Source of the DNA: Salisapilia sapeloensis
Lineage: Eukaryota; Oomycota; Peronosporomycetes; Peronosporales; Salisapiliaceae
DNA length: 64,000 nt
Direction of reading: 5' to 3'
NCBI GenBank assembly: GCA_023334545.1
Contig: JAADVB010000027.1
Span: forward strand, 52,581 to 116,580
The translations under genes were made by a program, and so were the position numbers. Positions 1 through 10,700 of this stretch are shown in pieces. The notes beneath the pieces are model-generated. The model saw only the letters and a list, made by a program, of their open reading frames with translations, was not told where the DNA came from and did no database searches. Position 1 is the stretch's first letter, and each line of letters starts with the position of its first letter.

Positions 1-959
1 ATGGGATGATAGGCGGGTAGTCTAGTGGCATGGGTGGAGCCACTCGCTTTAAATGAGGATTCTTCCTGATCAACTCTGCCAGCGTGTTTCGGTCGAGAGG
101 CAGCCCTCGATTGCACTCGCGTACCATCTTCATTAGCTGCGTGGACGTCGGGCTCGTGCCTTGGATGAAACGCATGTACTCTGCTGGCAACGTCGAAGGA
201 CGCATGACATAGGCGTACATGACCTGCGCACTGGATAGACCAAACAGTAACGAGTCTCCATGGGCCCAGTCGCTTCCCCAAAAGTGCCACGCGCCTCGGT
301 TCTTGAGCATATTGTACGCTGTTTGCAAGGCTCGAGTGAAGGCGTAAAGAGCGACGGAGCGTTGGCGGGACTTGTTCAAAGAAAACAAGGACAAGGAAGC
401 GACGGCGGCAGACGTCACAGACGCAATCTTCAGTCGATGCTTGGCATCTCGAACGTGGTGAGACAAGAGGTGGGAAGTGACAGCCAAGAGGGCACGGTAT
501 CCGCCCGAGAAGCCGCCGATGAAAAGTCCGAGCGAGACAGCATCCACCCGAAAAGACAGCTTGCTCTCGTCCAAGAGCTCACGTAGATCCAGCACCGATC
601 GTACATTTCTATAAAAATATTAGTGCTAGTCCAAGCGGCGTGTGTCTCTGCATCAAATACTTTTTGCGAAGGAGTTTGAAGATGCGCATGAGCAGACCGA
701 CACCAGCGCGGAGGTTATAGGCTAGTAAAAAGTTGGACGTTCCGAGGTAGAGTGCCTGCAATAGCTGTTTGCCCAGTTTCTTGCTCTCCAAGATCTCCAC
801 GATCTCCTCGGACGACTTGACCTTCTTATCACCGTCTGCAAGCTGATCGATAGAAGAGTTCGATGCGTCGTGGTCCCGAAGACTCAGGTCGGAAGGCGAC
901 GGCGTCATCTCCATGTTGGAAAGTGAAGCGGAGGAGGCTCCTGTTGGCAGCTTCATCAT
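1..959 (-). CDS. TMEM135-family membrane protein (C-terminus beyond left edge)
   Basis: Exon 1 is 661-959 and exon 2 starts at 608 and runs off the window; they are joined by a 52-nt intron (609-660, GTATTT...TATAG, with CTAAT as a possible branch site) that keeps the frame. About 302 residues are visible. The N-terminal 50 or so residues are Ser/Asp-rich and probably cytosolic, followed by hydrophobic segments. The stretch SSAQVMYAYVMRPSTLP after a W-G-S-D-W segment is the kind of conserved motif found in the TMEM135/Tmemb_135 family of peroxisome- and mitochondria-linked multi-pass proteins. Tandem ATGs at 959 and 956 are the first in frame, since a stop lies about 70 nt upstream with no ATG between. 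It diverges from the elongase gene with about 240 bp shared. Family assignment is by motif only; the substrate is unknown. Confidence 0.72.
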
Positions 960-1196
960 GCTGTCGGGCGAAGTGGGAGCTTCAGACTTATTGCTGCTCG
1001 AACGACGGTCGATGGTTTCAGCCCCTGGGTGTCAAGATGACGTCATAGTTACTTGCAGATCTCAGGATGCGGCCACCTCCTTTCAGCCAATCGCACATCT
1101 GATCTACCTGATAATGTCCGTGGCCACCCATCCTGTGATCTCACATCTCACGTTGCAGCTCGGACCATAGTCGATCTTGTCAACGCCGGATCTAAC

Positions 1197-2051
1197 ATGG
1201 ACAGTATGAACGAAACCTGGACGCAATACAAGGTCTGGGCCGATGACGTCGAGGAGTCCTTCCTCTCGTGGGTCGACCCGTCCATGAACTACAAGAAGAA
1301 CCCGATGCAGGACTACCCCGGGGCGGACTTTGCCACCGTCTTTGCCATCTGCGTCGCGTACGTTGCATTCGTGATCATCGGATCGCTCGTCATGAAGGCT
1401 GGCGTCCCAGCCATTAAGACCAGTCCGCTGCAGTTCGTGTACAACCCGATCCAGGTCATGCTGTGCTCGTACATGTGCATCGAGGCGGGTATCCAGGCGT
1501 ACCGCCACAACTACTCGGCCCTGCCGTGCAACCCGTATGACGCCGAAAAGCCTGTCATGGGCAACGTCCTGTACATGTTCTTCTTGTCCAAGATCTTGGA
1601 CTTTTGCGACACCATCTTCATTATCTTAGGCAAGAAGTGGAATCAGCTGTCGTTCCTGCACGTGTACCACCACCTGACCATCTTCTTCATCTATTACATG
1701 AACTTCCGCACCATGTACGACGGTGACATCTACGCCACGATCATCCTCAACGGCTTCATCCACACCATCATGTACACGTACTACTTTGTGAGCGCCCACA
1801 CTAAGGACATTTGGTGGAAAAAGTACCTCACGGCCATGCAGCTCATCCAGTTCATCACGATGAACGTCCAGGGATACTTGATGATCTCTCGCCAGTGCGA
1901 TGGCACGCCTCCGACGGTGCCCGTCCTGTACGTCGTGTACATCCAGTCGCTCTTCTGGCTCTTCATGAACTTTTTCATCCGTTCCTACTGCATGCGTTCT
2001 CGCACCCAGTCTGGCAAGAAGAACAAGAACAAGAACAAGAAGACCCAGTAA
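1197..2051 (+). CDS. ELO-family very-long-chain fatty acid elongase
   Basis: This single-exon gene encodes a 284-residue multi-pass ER membrane protein. It carries the diagnostic histidine box HVYHH near residue 155, preceded by the family's K-x-x-(D/E)-x-x-D-T-x-F block (SKILDFCDTIFIILGKK). ELO enzymes condense acyl-CoA with malonyl-CoA, the first step of chain elongation of saturated or polyunsaturated fatty acids. The last four residues, KKTQ, form a KKxx dilysine ER-retrieval signal after a Lys/Asn-rich tail. I start at 1197 (MDSMNETW); the frame stays open upstream to 1053, but that extension has no elongase character and lies in the probable promoter. Chain-length specificity cannot be read from the sequence. 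Confidence 0.93.
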   Translation: MDSMNETWTQYKVWADDVEESFLSWVDPSMNYKKNPMQDYPGADFATVFAICVAYVAFVIIGSLVMKAGVPAIKTSPLQFVYNPIQVMLCSYMCIEAGIQAYRHNYSALPCNPYDAEKPVMGNVLYMFFLSKILDFCDTIFIILGKKWNQLSFLHVYHHLTIFFIYYMNFRTMYDGDIYATIILNGFIHTIMYTYYFVSAHTKDIWWKKYLTAMQLIQFITMNVQGYLMISRQCDGTPPTVPVLYVVYIQSLFWLFMNFFIRSYCMRSRTQSGKKNKNKNKKTQ

Positions 2052-2555
2052 CCTCGTTTTCCTGTAGAGCGTACGGCGATCAGCAAGTCGTTAGAACACA
2101 ATGCAGCTGAAAATGTTTAGTTGTATTCTTTCTCTTCCGTTTGCCTAGAGCTTTTCCGTGAAAGTGCAGTATCAGTTTAGAGACACGGCGGTCACCTGCG
2201 ATAGCAAGATGTCTACCAACATGTTTCACGCACTCCCGAACTTTTGGAGCTCAACATGAAGCCACTGCCTTTTACAGACTATAACGTAGTATCTAGCCAA
2301 GTATCCTTTTCGTGCAGTGCCTACTTGTACTACAAGTCGCAGAACGTAGTAGCTCTTCGTCTTCAAGTAGTTTCGAGACACTCGAGTGTACCACGAATCC
2401 AAGTATACTTGAAAATTGTATGGTCAGCCGCAAGAACAGTAAAAAACACCAGGCACGGTCGGCCAGAAGGAGCGACCATCAACGGACTCGAGAGCTTGAC
2501 AAGGACGGTCAATTTTCAGACTTGAGAACCTTTATTGAAAAGTTCTCATGCAAAG
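2052..2555. other. Intergenic interval, no gene recognised
   Basis: About 500 nt separate the elongase stop from the double-PHD gene. Only short overlapping open frames without family features occur here. It presumably holds the elongase 3' end and the promoter and 5' UTR of the PHD gene. Confidence 0.5.
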
Positions 2556-3989
2556 ATGGTCATTTTAAAAGACAGCGGTAGTGAAAGCCCTAGGAGCGTC
2601 TCGAGCGACTCGTCCAGCGTCAGCTCCAGCGCCAGCGAGCACGACCCGAACGATGAACCTGCGCCGCCAGTGCCAGCAGAAGAGCCGCCAAAAGTATCCT
2701 ACCCGGTGGCAGATGTCCACGAAAGTGATACACTGATAACCCCAGAAGAAGAGAATGACAACAGCTCCGTCAGTAGTTCCAGCTTTAGCTCCAGCAGCGA
2801 CAGCGACAATGAACACAATACGACGTTGGAACCAGAGTTCCAGAAGGAGAATACCTCCATTCAAAGTGCAGTCGTAGATGCTGTGTCTGTAGAAAACAAC
2901 GAGGCAGACACTACGGACGGAAACCCCGAGGCTGAAGGACCGACTGATAGTCCGAAAGACACGTTGGATGCTTCCATCCATCTCGATGCTGTGCAGGTAG
3001 AACAGTCCCCTGCAAGTGACGACACGTCCGACGCACCCTTTTCCCTCCAGTCATCCTACCCAAAGCTTCCACCTGCCCCAGTCGACGCCCTCATCTCCCT
3101 CCGGCTCCAATCTCGTCAAGACGAGCTCAAGATCTCCGACGACTTGCTTCAGCAGGAAGTCGCGTCCGCTCGAACGCACTTGCAAGAGCTGGAGGCTAAA
3201 TCTTCTCGTCAGAAGAACAAACTGTCTGCCTCCACCAACTCATTTGCCATTCCTCTTCCTTCCGCGTCTCCTACCGACGCTGGAGCAGTGAGCTGTCGAT
3301 GCGGCAATAACGTCGATGATGGTCGTACAATGGTCCAGTGCGAGGACTGTCTCAAGTGGGAGCATGTCCTGTGCATAGGTGAGCCTCCCTCACGCGTACA
3401 AGACCCTACCTTCCGGTTCTTCTGTCTCGACTGCGAGTGGGAGTTCCGGTGCGTCTGTGGCATACGAGCGAAGAACCATGACGACGGGTCGCACATGATC
3501 TGCTGTGACTTTTGTAAGAACTGGTTGCACTCGTTCTGTGTCAAGGTCGATCCGAACGACCCGCCAGAGACGTACAAGTGTCCTCGATGTAAAAAGGCTG
3601 GCAGTCGAAGGCTAAAGCAGAGGAAGGAGGCGCGCGAACGGAAGAAGAAGGACGTGAGGCCTCCACCTCCGCCACCGACCACGCCTCCTCCGCCACCAGA
3701 GTCTAGTCCTCCGCCGCCTCCTCCATCGACCCCACCGCCAGTCCTGCGTGGGAGAAATACGAACAACTCGAGGTCGAGCGACTTGACTTTTGACGAGGAA
3801 AAGCTCACTGTGGTCGTTCGGCCCAACCTGCCGTCGAGTTCAGGACCATCGAAAGGTCTGTCGCCCATGTCTCCGACAAGTCCGGGAGGAGAGACGCCGA
3901 GAGGAAGCAACGGCAAACGAGGGAGGAAGCGCAAGCCAGGGACTGCCAAGAGTCGATTGGAAAAGAAGCTACGAAAGAGACGTCGTTAA
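2556..3989 (+). CDS. Double PHD-finger protein with polyproline and basic tail
   Basis: The protein has 477 residues and no intron. Residues 1-190 are Ser/Asp/Glu-rich and likely disordered; about 190-230 may form a short helix. Two consecutive Cys4-His-Cys3-type zinc fingers follow: C-R-C-G...C-E-D-C...H-V-L-C...C-L-D-C (about 246-294) and C-V-C-G...C-D-F-C...H-S-F-C...C-P-R-C (about 297-347). Next come a proline-rich block (about 368-398) and a very basic C-terminus ending in KKLRKRRR, a likely nuclear localisation signal. PHD fingers commonly read histone H3 tail states, so a chromatin-reader role is inferred, with no catalytic domain visible. I chose the ATG at 2556; the upstream in-frame TTG at 2535 is not needed. 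Confidence 0.85.
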   Translation: MVILKDSGSESPRSVSSDSSSVSSSASEHDPNDEPAPPVPAEEPPKVSYPVADVHESDTLITPEEENDNSSVSSSSFSSSSDSDNEHNTTLEPEFQKENTSIQSAVVDAVSVENNEADTTDGNPEAEGPTDSPKDTLDASIHLDAVQVEQSPASDDTSDAPFSLQSSYPKLPPAPVDALISLRLQSRQDELKISDDLLQQEVASARTHLQELEAKSSRQKNKLSASTNSFAIPLPSASPTDAGAVSCRCGNNVDDGRTMVQCEDCLKWEHVLCIGEPPSRVQDPTFRFFCLDCEWEFRCVCGIRAKNHDDGSHMICCDFCKNWLHSFCVKVDPNDPPETYKCPRCKKAGSRRLKQRKEARERKKKDVRPPPPPPTTPPPPPESSPPPPPPSTPPPVLRGRNTNNSRSSDLTFDEEKLTVVVRPNLPSSSGPSKGLSPMSPTSPGGETPRGSNGKRGRKRKPGTAKSRLEKKLRKRRR

Positions 3990-4012
3990 GCGCTAAGAAA
4001 TCTATATTCCTT

Positions 4013-5459
4013 TTATGTCCACGGATAGAACGCGCTGAAGAGCGACGTGCCTAAGATGTTGTAGAGTAAAAAGTAGGACAGCAGCGTCTTGCCTTTCGCA
4101 CTGTCCATGGGGATGGCGGCGGCGCTCCAGTAGAGAGCAGGACAGGCAGACAGGAGGCGCGTAGTTACTTGGATGTGCACGACAAGGACAGCGTTGATGG
4201 CGAGGAAAAGCCAATGGCTGTAGTAGGGTAGCAACTCACTTTTATAGCACTTCAAGTACTTCATGAGACTGTAGGCTGAGAAGATCAGGATGGGAGAGGC
4301 CAGGAGGAAATTGGGGAGCTGCTGCAGCGTGTAGTAGCTGAAGAGACCGACGCCCCAGTACTCCTTCTGAATGAACATGTACATGGCGGATGGGTTGGGA
4401 AAGAGAGAAGCGCACCATGGCCGATCGTCAGCTTCGGAAGAAGACAGAGAAGGACAGTAGATGTAGGCACTGTAGGCAAAGTAGACGAGCTGTGGGACGA
4501 GGCAAAGTAGTCCGAGGAAAGCCGTGGACATCCAGTGGGTAAGAAATCTGCTGATGGAGGCTAGAGACGGAGTCGCCTGTAAGCAACGGTACGCCACGAA
4601 CACTAGCAGATACGACGTTTTAGGATAAAGATTGGTATGAGGAGAGGAGGCAAGATACAGGACAGGAGGTTTCCATTCGATCTGGTCGCTGCGGCGAGAC
4701 CAAAGAGAGCCGAGCATCGAAGCAGGTCAGAGTATTTGGACGACTGACGGTGCCGTTCGAGGTAGTAGAAGCCCATGAAACTCAAGCAGGCCATCAGACT
4801 ACTCGTACATTCAACATCGGCAGATCTTTCGTACGATTAGTATGAATGTATACCTTTCCGTGTAGACAGCGGTCATAAAAATAGTGGCAGGGTTGATGCA
4901 GAACAAGAGGACAGCAGCTAGAGAAAAGTTAGGATCCTGGAAGAGGAGGTTCGTGAGACGATACAGGTAGACGGCAGCGACCACAAAACTCATGTTGCTA
5001 TACAAGGTGCATGTTAGACGGTTGGTAGCGTGGTGGTGATTATCAATAGTACCTGATGAACCAGCCACTGACGATGACACCAGTGGTAGTCGTAAACGGG
5101 AGCAAGGCACTGAGGAAGACGCAGTACCGGAAACGTATCCAACGTTCAATAGATACATACGTAGCAACCGAGTTAAATGCACAATCAAAATGCAGTTGTA
5201 GTATTTGCTACCTCATTGCGCGCATGAGCATGGGATAGAATGGGAAGAACGCGTGCATCTCTTCGTACGGGTAGCCGTGCTCAGCTATGGTCATAAAGTA
5301 GACTCCGTCCCAGTTGGCAAAGGAAGCGAGGGGCATCTTGCCCGACCCCGAGTACGCCGAGGTGTCATAAGGCTTGACGACCGCAGAGGCCATCCATGCG
5401 AGGAGAGAGACGACAACTCGAGAGGCCGTCGCGACGGCCACCACTCTGGTCTCGGCCAT
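4013..5459 (-). CDS. PIGV: GPI mannosyltransferase 2 (PIG-V)
   Basis: Five exons give 392 residues: 5212-5459, 5053-5109, 4854-4997, 4659-4798 and 4013-4602. Introns are 102, 55, 55 and 56 nt, all GT-AG and frame-preserving. PIG-V adds the second mannose to the GPI-anchor precursor in the ER lumen. Family marks are ANWDGVYF with E-H-G-Y about ten residues on, FFPFYP in the first luminal loop, Y-T-E-S-L, and ATRSNG later, in a strongly hydrophobic multi-pass protein. An alternative ATG at 5480 would add seven residues. It diverges from the MED15-like gene (about 250 bp) and converges with the PHD gene, 23 bp away. The third and fourth junctions are the least certain, although the predicted protein aligns well with what I know of the family. 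Confidence 0.87.
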
Positions 5460-5628
5460 GCTTGTTGAACAGCTATCCACCCTTGTGACATTTACTACCT
5501 GTGATCTTTGATATTTGTTTGAAATTAATGCGGTCGCGAACGTCCGGATTTGAATTTAACAGGCTGATGAGTATGCTGGATGACCAGAAGACAGTGTCCT
5601 GTGAAAAGTAATTTCTATCGAAATGAGT

Positions 5629-5635
5629 CCATTTC
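5629..5635 (+). promoter_or_regulatory. Possible oomycete initiator (CCATTTC)
   Basis: CCATTTC fits the initiator-like consensus YCAYTYY described for oomycete core promoters and lies about 73 bp upstream of the MED15-like ATG. This is a short-motif match only; no transcript data are available. Confidence 0.3.
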
Positions 5636-5707
5636 GCGATTCACCGACCAGAGAGAAGTTGCCGCCCGCGCGCTTTTCTTCTTCATACTATCGACGACGG
5701 CCGCACG

Positions 5708-7539
5708 ATGGACCCGCATGGCGTCAATCCGATGGGCATGCCGCAGATGTCCATTCCCATGAGTGGAGCTCTGTCGTCTGGCGGAGGAAACGCGTCCTCT
5801 GCGCAGATGATGAATATGGGCCAATACGGCATGCCACCCAATCAAAGCCAGATGATGATGATGAACACCATGAACGCGATGACGATGGGCATGAAGATGC
5901 CGCCGAATGTACAAATGGGCGGACACCAGATGAACCCGCCGCAAACGTCGCGACCGCAGGGCGGGGTCAACGCTCCGTCCGGTAACGACTGGCGAGTGCA
6001 ACTGACGAGGGAACACCGCGCGAACCTCATCGCAAAAATGTACGAGCGCCTCTTACGTATTCATAAACACGTATACTTATCATTGCTAGTTATAACGAGA
6101 TGGTTCGCGTGCAAAACGAACCGCCCCCAGGTATCAAGCTTTGGATGCACGCGGCATGGTTCGAGCTGACCAACTACAAGGAGGCGCAGACACAGCAGGA
6201 GTACATCAACAAGATCTTCGGCAGGTTAAAGCAACTTCGAGGGCAGCAGACCAATCCGGCGGCGGAGGCCCAGAGCCAGAATATGCCCAACCGAGGCATG
6301 CTCACGCGCTTGGATTTCTCCTACTACAACAACAATCCTCATTTTGCCAGACTCCATCCGAGCGCAGGTGGAGCTGTCCCTAGCAATCACGAAGTGCCGT
6401 TAGGTGGAGGGCCGAATATGCCACCTCCGAAAGACAACAGAGAAAATATGATCGGGTCGAGTGGCTCCAGTGGAAACGCAGAGAATCCGGATGAGTACTG
6501 GACGCAGCACGCCGCGCTCAAAGCAAAGTACCACGATGACGTTGAAAAAGTACACAGTGCGTTTAAGAAGTATGTGGATCACATGAAAGATCAAAATGAG
6601 ACGGACCAGAAGAGAAAACTGCGGTACCTGCTAGAGTACGTTCACTTGTGCGCCTGCGTGCTGAACGAGGACAAGTCGACGCATCCGCCGCGACGACTGG
6701 AAGAACTGGACAAGGTGTACAAGTACATTGTCAAGATCGTGAACCCGTATCTGAAGAAATTGCGAACTGAAACGGACAAGCGCAGCTACGATCCGGCGAC
6801 GAACACTTCTAGCTCCGCGACACCTAATGGCAACAACTCGTCCGGGACGATGCCCGATCCGAACAAGCAGATGCATCAGGGCAAACCGCAGCAAATGACG
6901 CCACAGCAAAAGCAGCAATATCACCAAATGCAGCAGCGCCAAGCGCAGATGCAACGCCAACAGCAGATGCAGCGCCAAACGTCCAACCCATCGCAGATGC
7001 CGCCTCACCAGCAATCTATGCAGCAGCAACTACGGCAGCAACAACAACAGCAGCAACAACAGCACCACCACCAGCAACAACAGCAGCAGCAGCAACAACA
7101 GCAGCAACAACAACAACAAAGAGGGCCGCAAGCGCGATCGCCGATGCCGAACCAGCAACAGCGACCGCAAGGAAACAATGGGCAGCAGAACATGCAGCGA
7201 CCTAACAATGGGCAGCAGAACCAGCGATCAGGAAACCCGAATAGCCGAGGGAGTCACGACAACATGCTTTCGCTTGACGATCCAAATTTGTACGGAGGAG
7301 ACAGCGGACTGATGCACATGTCGTCCGGCCTGTCGACGTCGGGCTCTGGGAACCAATCGAGCAACAGCATGAGTTTCCCGAATGACCTGTCGCCCGGTAC
7401 GCCCATGGATTTTATCGATTTTGACAGCACACAGCTGTCCGGCCTCGCCTTTGACGGCCAGGACACTGGCGCCAATGGGAACTCTGGGAACGACAATAAT
7501 GACTCTTCCGACTTTATGAGCTTTGTCGAGACGCTCTAA
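5708..7539 (+). CDS. MED15: Mediator tail subunit MED15-like (KIX domain, poly-Q)
   Basis: Two exons (5708-6039 and 6090-7539, with a 50-nt intron) encode 593 residues. After a Met/Asn/Gly-rich N-terminus comes a KIX-type three-helix domain at about residues 93-160. It starts at DWRVQLTREHRANLIAK, is cut by the intron, and resumes at IYNEMV...WFELTNYKEAQTQQEYI. KIX domains of MED15 and CBP bind acidic activators, so the protein should link transcription factors to RNA polymerase II. The middle and C-terminal parts are Gln- and Asn-rich, with a long Q/H tract near 420-455 and an acidic C-terminus. Reading through instead of splicing gives an early stop and breaks the KIX helix, which supports the intron. 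MED15 is the best match; another KIX-Q-rich coactivator is possible. Confidence 0.78.
7021..7119 (+). repeat. CAG/CAA polyglutamine tract
   Basis: A Gln tract of about 33 codons, interrupted by Leu-Arg and three His codons, is written in mixed CAG and CAA triplets inside the MED15-like gene. Codon mixing lowers slippage relative to a pure CAG run, although length variation between alleles is still likely. Confidence 0.9.
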
Positions 7540-7626
7540 CCACTCTGTAGGATGAATGCAAATTTTTCTTTCCGTTATAAATCCACTTGAACGTGTCTCG
7601 AGTCCAGTAGGGGTGTTAACTGTGTA

Positions 7627-8340
7627 TTAGGAGCGACGCAAGCGCATGGTGACTTGCTGCTTGCTGTTGTATATCTTGAATAGGTAGTCAGTCATTCGGA
7701 TTAAACATGACCTATGCAAGATGGAGGCTGGATATCCTTGTTCTTTCGACAGTGTACGTTTATGCAACAGTGACAGCACCTTGCATGCCCTTTCGTTCCG
7801 AACGGATACATTGACTAAGGTGGCAACGTCGTGAAATGCAGGGTCGCGCAAATTGCGATACATCGCCTGATTAGACTACGGCCGCTATCACGGACAGTAA
7901 CAAGAACAAAATGAAGCAGGGGCTTCAAGGTGGCAGTCGCTCCTAGTATATCGCGAATTTGTCCTAGGAAAGAGTTAATGAGGGTGAGAGCTTTGCAGGA
8001 GGTAAAAAGTTTGTCTTTGAAATGCATTTCAAAGACCAATGGACACTTGGACTCTTGTTGTTGAGAAACAAAAGCATTGCAAAATACCACCCTTTGATTC
8101 GAAAGTAATGTTGCTACCACCTTGATACGGAGACTCGAGAAGACAGTGACAGAACTGCAGACGATCCATTCGTTGTAAGAACAGCCCACAAGCAGGAAAA
8201 GGATATACACACTCCGATAAAAGAAAAAATAGAATGCTCCGTATGCAAGACTTTGGCTATACAAACACCAGATATTCTCGAAACCCTTCCTCGTGCAAGT
8301 AAATGCAATAAAATCCGCATCCTTTCCATAGTAGAGCCAT
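7627..8340 (-). CDS. Hypothetical small helical protein, exon model tentative
   Basis: Four exons can be joined in frame (8263-8340, 8121-8154, 7908-8053, 7627-7866) to give about 165 residues, with introns of 108, 67 and 41 nt. I do not recognise a family. The exons at 7908-8053 and 7627-7866 look coding: amphipathic, Leu-rich and helical, for example LINSFLGQIRDILGA and ERACKVLSLLHKRTLSKEQ. The 5' part is weak: the donor of the first intron is GTATAG, and a further upstream open stretch reading EEALRELVAASM may also belong to the gene. It converges with MED15 and lies upstream of the START/FYVE gene. A degraded gene or a wrong 5' model are both possible. Confidence 0.42.
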
Positions 8341-8517
8341 GCTCGCAGCTACAAGCTCTCTCAAAGCCTCTTCCGTCCTCTGACAGTGCAGCAACTGCAG
8401 TTTAAAAACGCATCAATGCTTCTTTTATCTGGACATGCCTATCAAGGTAAATCAGATGGAAACCGTGCCTCGAAATGAGTCTATGTCGCTGGCTTTTTCC
8501 CATTAAACGTAGCGACG

Positions 8518-10671
8518 ATGAAAAAGAGCTCAGGCAATCGGTTGCTCAAGACTGCCAGCACAAGCAGCATGGTCGGGAACAACCTCAACCTTCCGCCGTT
8601 GCGGTCCTCGGCCATCTCCAAAACGCTGGAAGAAGACCTGGAAAGCCAGGCACGCGCAGCTCTCGCACCCTTCAGCTTCGGGACGCAGGAAGCATACTTA
8701 AACTGGTCCGCCGTGCAGGACTATGCAGGAGACAAGTCGCTTTCGAGCTCGAGCTCGGGTAAAGAAGCCATGAGTGCTAGTGGAGGACCCACTGGCGCCT
8801 ATGCCGTCCTGTCGGAACGCGTCGCCCCCGTCGGTGTCAATGCTTTTCTATGGAATTTGATGAACAACAATGGCGATGCACTCGCGGCCAGTGCTGTCAA
8901 TGACACTTCGACGGAAGACACACCTGCGACAGACAATGATGAGACCGCCACGCCTCACAACGGCAGTCTCGGCTCGGACAATGATAACACAGGTGGACAC
9001 AGTAGCTGGTTCACGTCGAAATCGCTACAACAGTACTATTGCAAGAGCTCTGCGACTCTCCCAGCAACTGTGGCGGAAGTCGTGGACGCTGTCAACAGAA
9101 GCGACAAGGAAGAGTGCACGGACTTTGCCATGCAGTACTTTGTCGGCGTGAAAAACAGTGCGTCCGGTCTCATCTACCGCCGTCCGTCGACTCGTAAACG
9201 CGGGTACTCTCGCCCGTACCCCGGGACACAGCGTCCATCTCGAGAGATGCGTCGAAAGTTTATGCGAAGACACAAGTCGTCGTCCATGGGTCGCAAAACC
9301 TCCGGCTCAGCTCCGAGCACACCCGACAGAGACATGATCATGCGCCGCATGCAAAAGCATCAGAGCGAAAGCGAGAGCTCCGACGATGAAGAGAAGCTGT
9401 CGGATATGTCTCGTCCACCAAGTGCCGGCAGGATGTTCGGAGGCAACTCGAAGCGATCTAGTTGGACCATGAAACGAGAGGAATCAACCGGCGGATCGGA
9501 ATCCGACTCGATGGAGTCGGTCGAAGAGCTTTCTCTCCAAGACCTAGGCCGCCACGTCCGTCGAGCCTCCGCGTCGTCTCCAACAGAAGCGGATAGTCCT
9601 CCCATGGATCCGACGACCACGACCTTTCCTCCTCCGAATATGAAGATCAGTGCCATGCAGGAGAAGCTTCCACCGACGTCGGAAGTCGGGAACTACATGG
9701 ACGAGTACGACATGTCGTTCGACATGAGTGGGAATCAAGGCCACATGACGATTAAGTGGGTTGTAGGAGAAAAGTCTGGTCGGATGTTTGGATCGAGAGC
9801 GCACTTTGTCCTTTTGGACTATGAATGCGTCATCATAGACGACTGGGCTCCGAACTATGGACCCATGTACATTCGCATCCTACAGTCCATCTACTTGCCC
9901 CAGTGCCAGCCATGGACAGATGAGTTCCCAGGTAGGAGACCGACAGACTTGCAGCCAGTGGGCTTCATGGTCCGTCCGTCGCGTACAAAGGAGGACCACG
10001 TAGATATTCAATTCGTCGGCTCTGTCCTGGAGAAGATGCAGCTCCCGATGGCCAGTCGACGCGCCAAGCTCAAGCAGCTGGCCTTTAAGCTCCCGACCAA
10101 GCTCCAGGAGCTGCTCACGAGTCGACGACTGTCTCAGTCGTTGCGGACGCACCAGCCTCTGTGGGTGCATAACCGGGAACGCATCGGATGCAAGCTATGC
10201 GACGCTCGCTTTGGTCTCTCTCGTCGACGTCACCACTGTCGCTTGTGTGGAGAAGTGTGCTGCGCCGACTGCTCTCCAAAGGTCGGCATCAATAGGAGAG
10301 AGAGTTCGATGCTCTCTCGTAGTACAAGTAATTCTGGTAGTAGTAAAAGTGTCCGAGTGTGCATCAGTTGTCTCCAGCGACGCCGACCGAGTGACGAAGC
10401 CACTGGGAACAACTCGTCTGGCGGTTCTGCAAGTCAGAACGCCAAGCTCAGTCCGACGAAGGGACTCGGCTACGGCGGCTGGAGCTCTGCGTCTAGCTAC
10501 AACCTGTCGATGCCGTCGCCGCCGTTGAGCGTGAGCGACAGCCAGCAGTTCCAGATGAGTCGGTCTGCCACGAACGTCATGTCTCCATCGGCTCATGACA
10601 TGCACTGGATCGGCAGCATGGGCGAGAAGAAGCACTCGCTTTCGGCGAGTGTTCTGCGTCGAAAGAAATAG
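8518..10671 (+). CDS. START/FYVE-type zinc-finger protein
   Basis: An intron-less gene of 717 residues. A Ser-rich, low-complexity N-terminal half is followed by a globular region (about 390-540) containing HVDIQFVGSVLEKM, typical of the START-like domain paired with FYVE fingers in oomycetes. A FYVE finger follows at about 547-625: W-V-H-N-R-E-R-I-G-C-K-L-C, then SRRRHHCRLCGEVCC (the R-R-H-H-C-R signature that binds PI3P), then C-I-S-C. A Ser/Asn-rich insertion sits between the third and fourth zinc pairs. Expected location is endosomal membrane; any lipid cargo is unknown. It ends 29 bp from the convergent DnaJ gene. Confidence 0.85.
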   Translation: MKKSSGNRLLKTASTSSMVGNNLNLPPLRSSAISKTLEEDLESQARAALAPFSFGTQEAYLNWSAVQDYAGDKSLSSSSSGKEAMSASGGPTGAYAVLSERVAPVGVNAFLWNLMNNNGDALAASAVNDTSTEDTPATDNDETATPHNGSLGSDNDNTGGHSSWFTSKSLQQYYCKSSATLPATVAEVVDAVNRSDKEECTDFAMQYFVGVKNSASGLIYRRPSTRKRGYSRPYPGTQRPSREMRRKFMRRHKSSSMGRKTSGSAPSTPDRDMIMRRMQKHQSESESSDDEEKLSDMSRPPSAGRMFGGNSKRSSWTMKREESTGGSESDSMESVEELSLQDLGRHVRRASASSPTEADSPPMDPTTTTFPPPNMKISAMQEKLPPTSEVGNYMDEYDMSFDMSGNQGHMTIKWVVGEKSGRMFGSRAHFVLLDYECVIIDDWAPNYGPMYIRILQSIYLPQCQPWTDEFPGRRPTDLQPVGFMVRPSRTKEDHVDIQFVGSVLEKMQLPMASRRAKLKQLAFKLPTKLQELLTSRRLSQSLRTHQPLWVHNRERIGCKLCDARFGLSRRRHHCRLCGEVCCADCSPKVGINRRESSMLSRSTSNSGSSKSVRVCISCLQRRRPSDEATGNNSSGGSASQNAKLSPTKGLGYGGWSSASSYNLSMPSPPLSVSDSQQFQMSRSATNVMSPSAHDMHWIGSMGEKKHSLSASVLRRKK

Positions 10672-10700
10672 AAACAAGAGGTAATGGAACACGTGTGTCT

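Noticed and set aside
1104-1508. Minus-strand frame of 134 codons
   Set aside because: Antisense to the start of the elongase gene; no recognisable protein features.
3209-3949. Minus-strand frame of 246 codons with a Gly-rich block
   Set aside because: The Gly block is the complement of the polyproline segment in the double-PHD gene; it is a shadow.
7005-7208. Minus-strand frame of 67 codons, mostly Cys
   Set aside because: It is the antisense of the MED15 polyglutamine tract (CTG/TTG read as TGC/TGT) and has no independent support.
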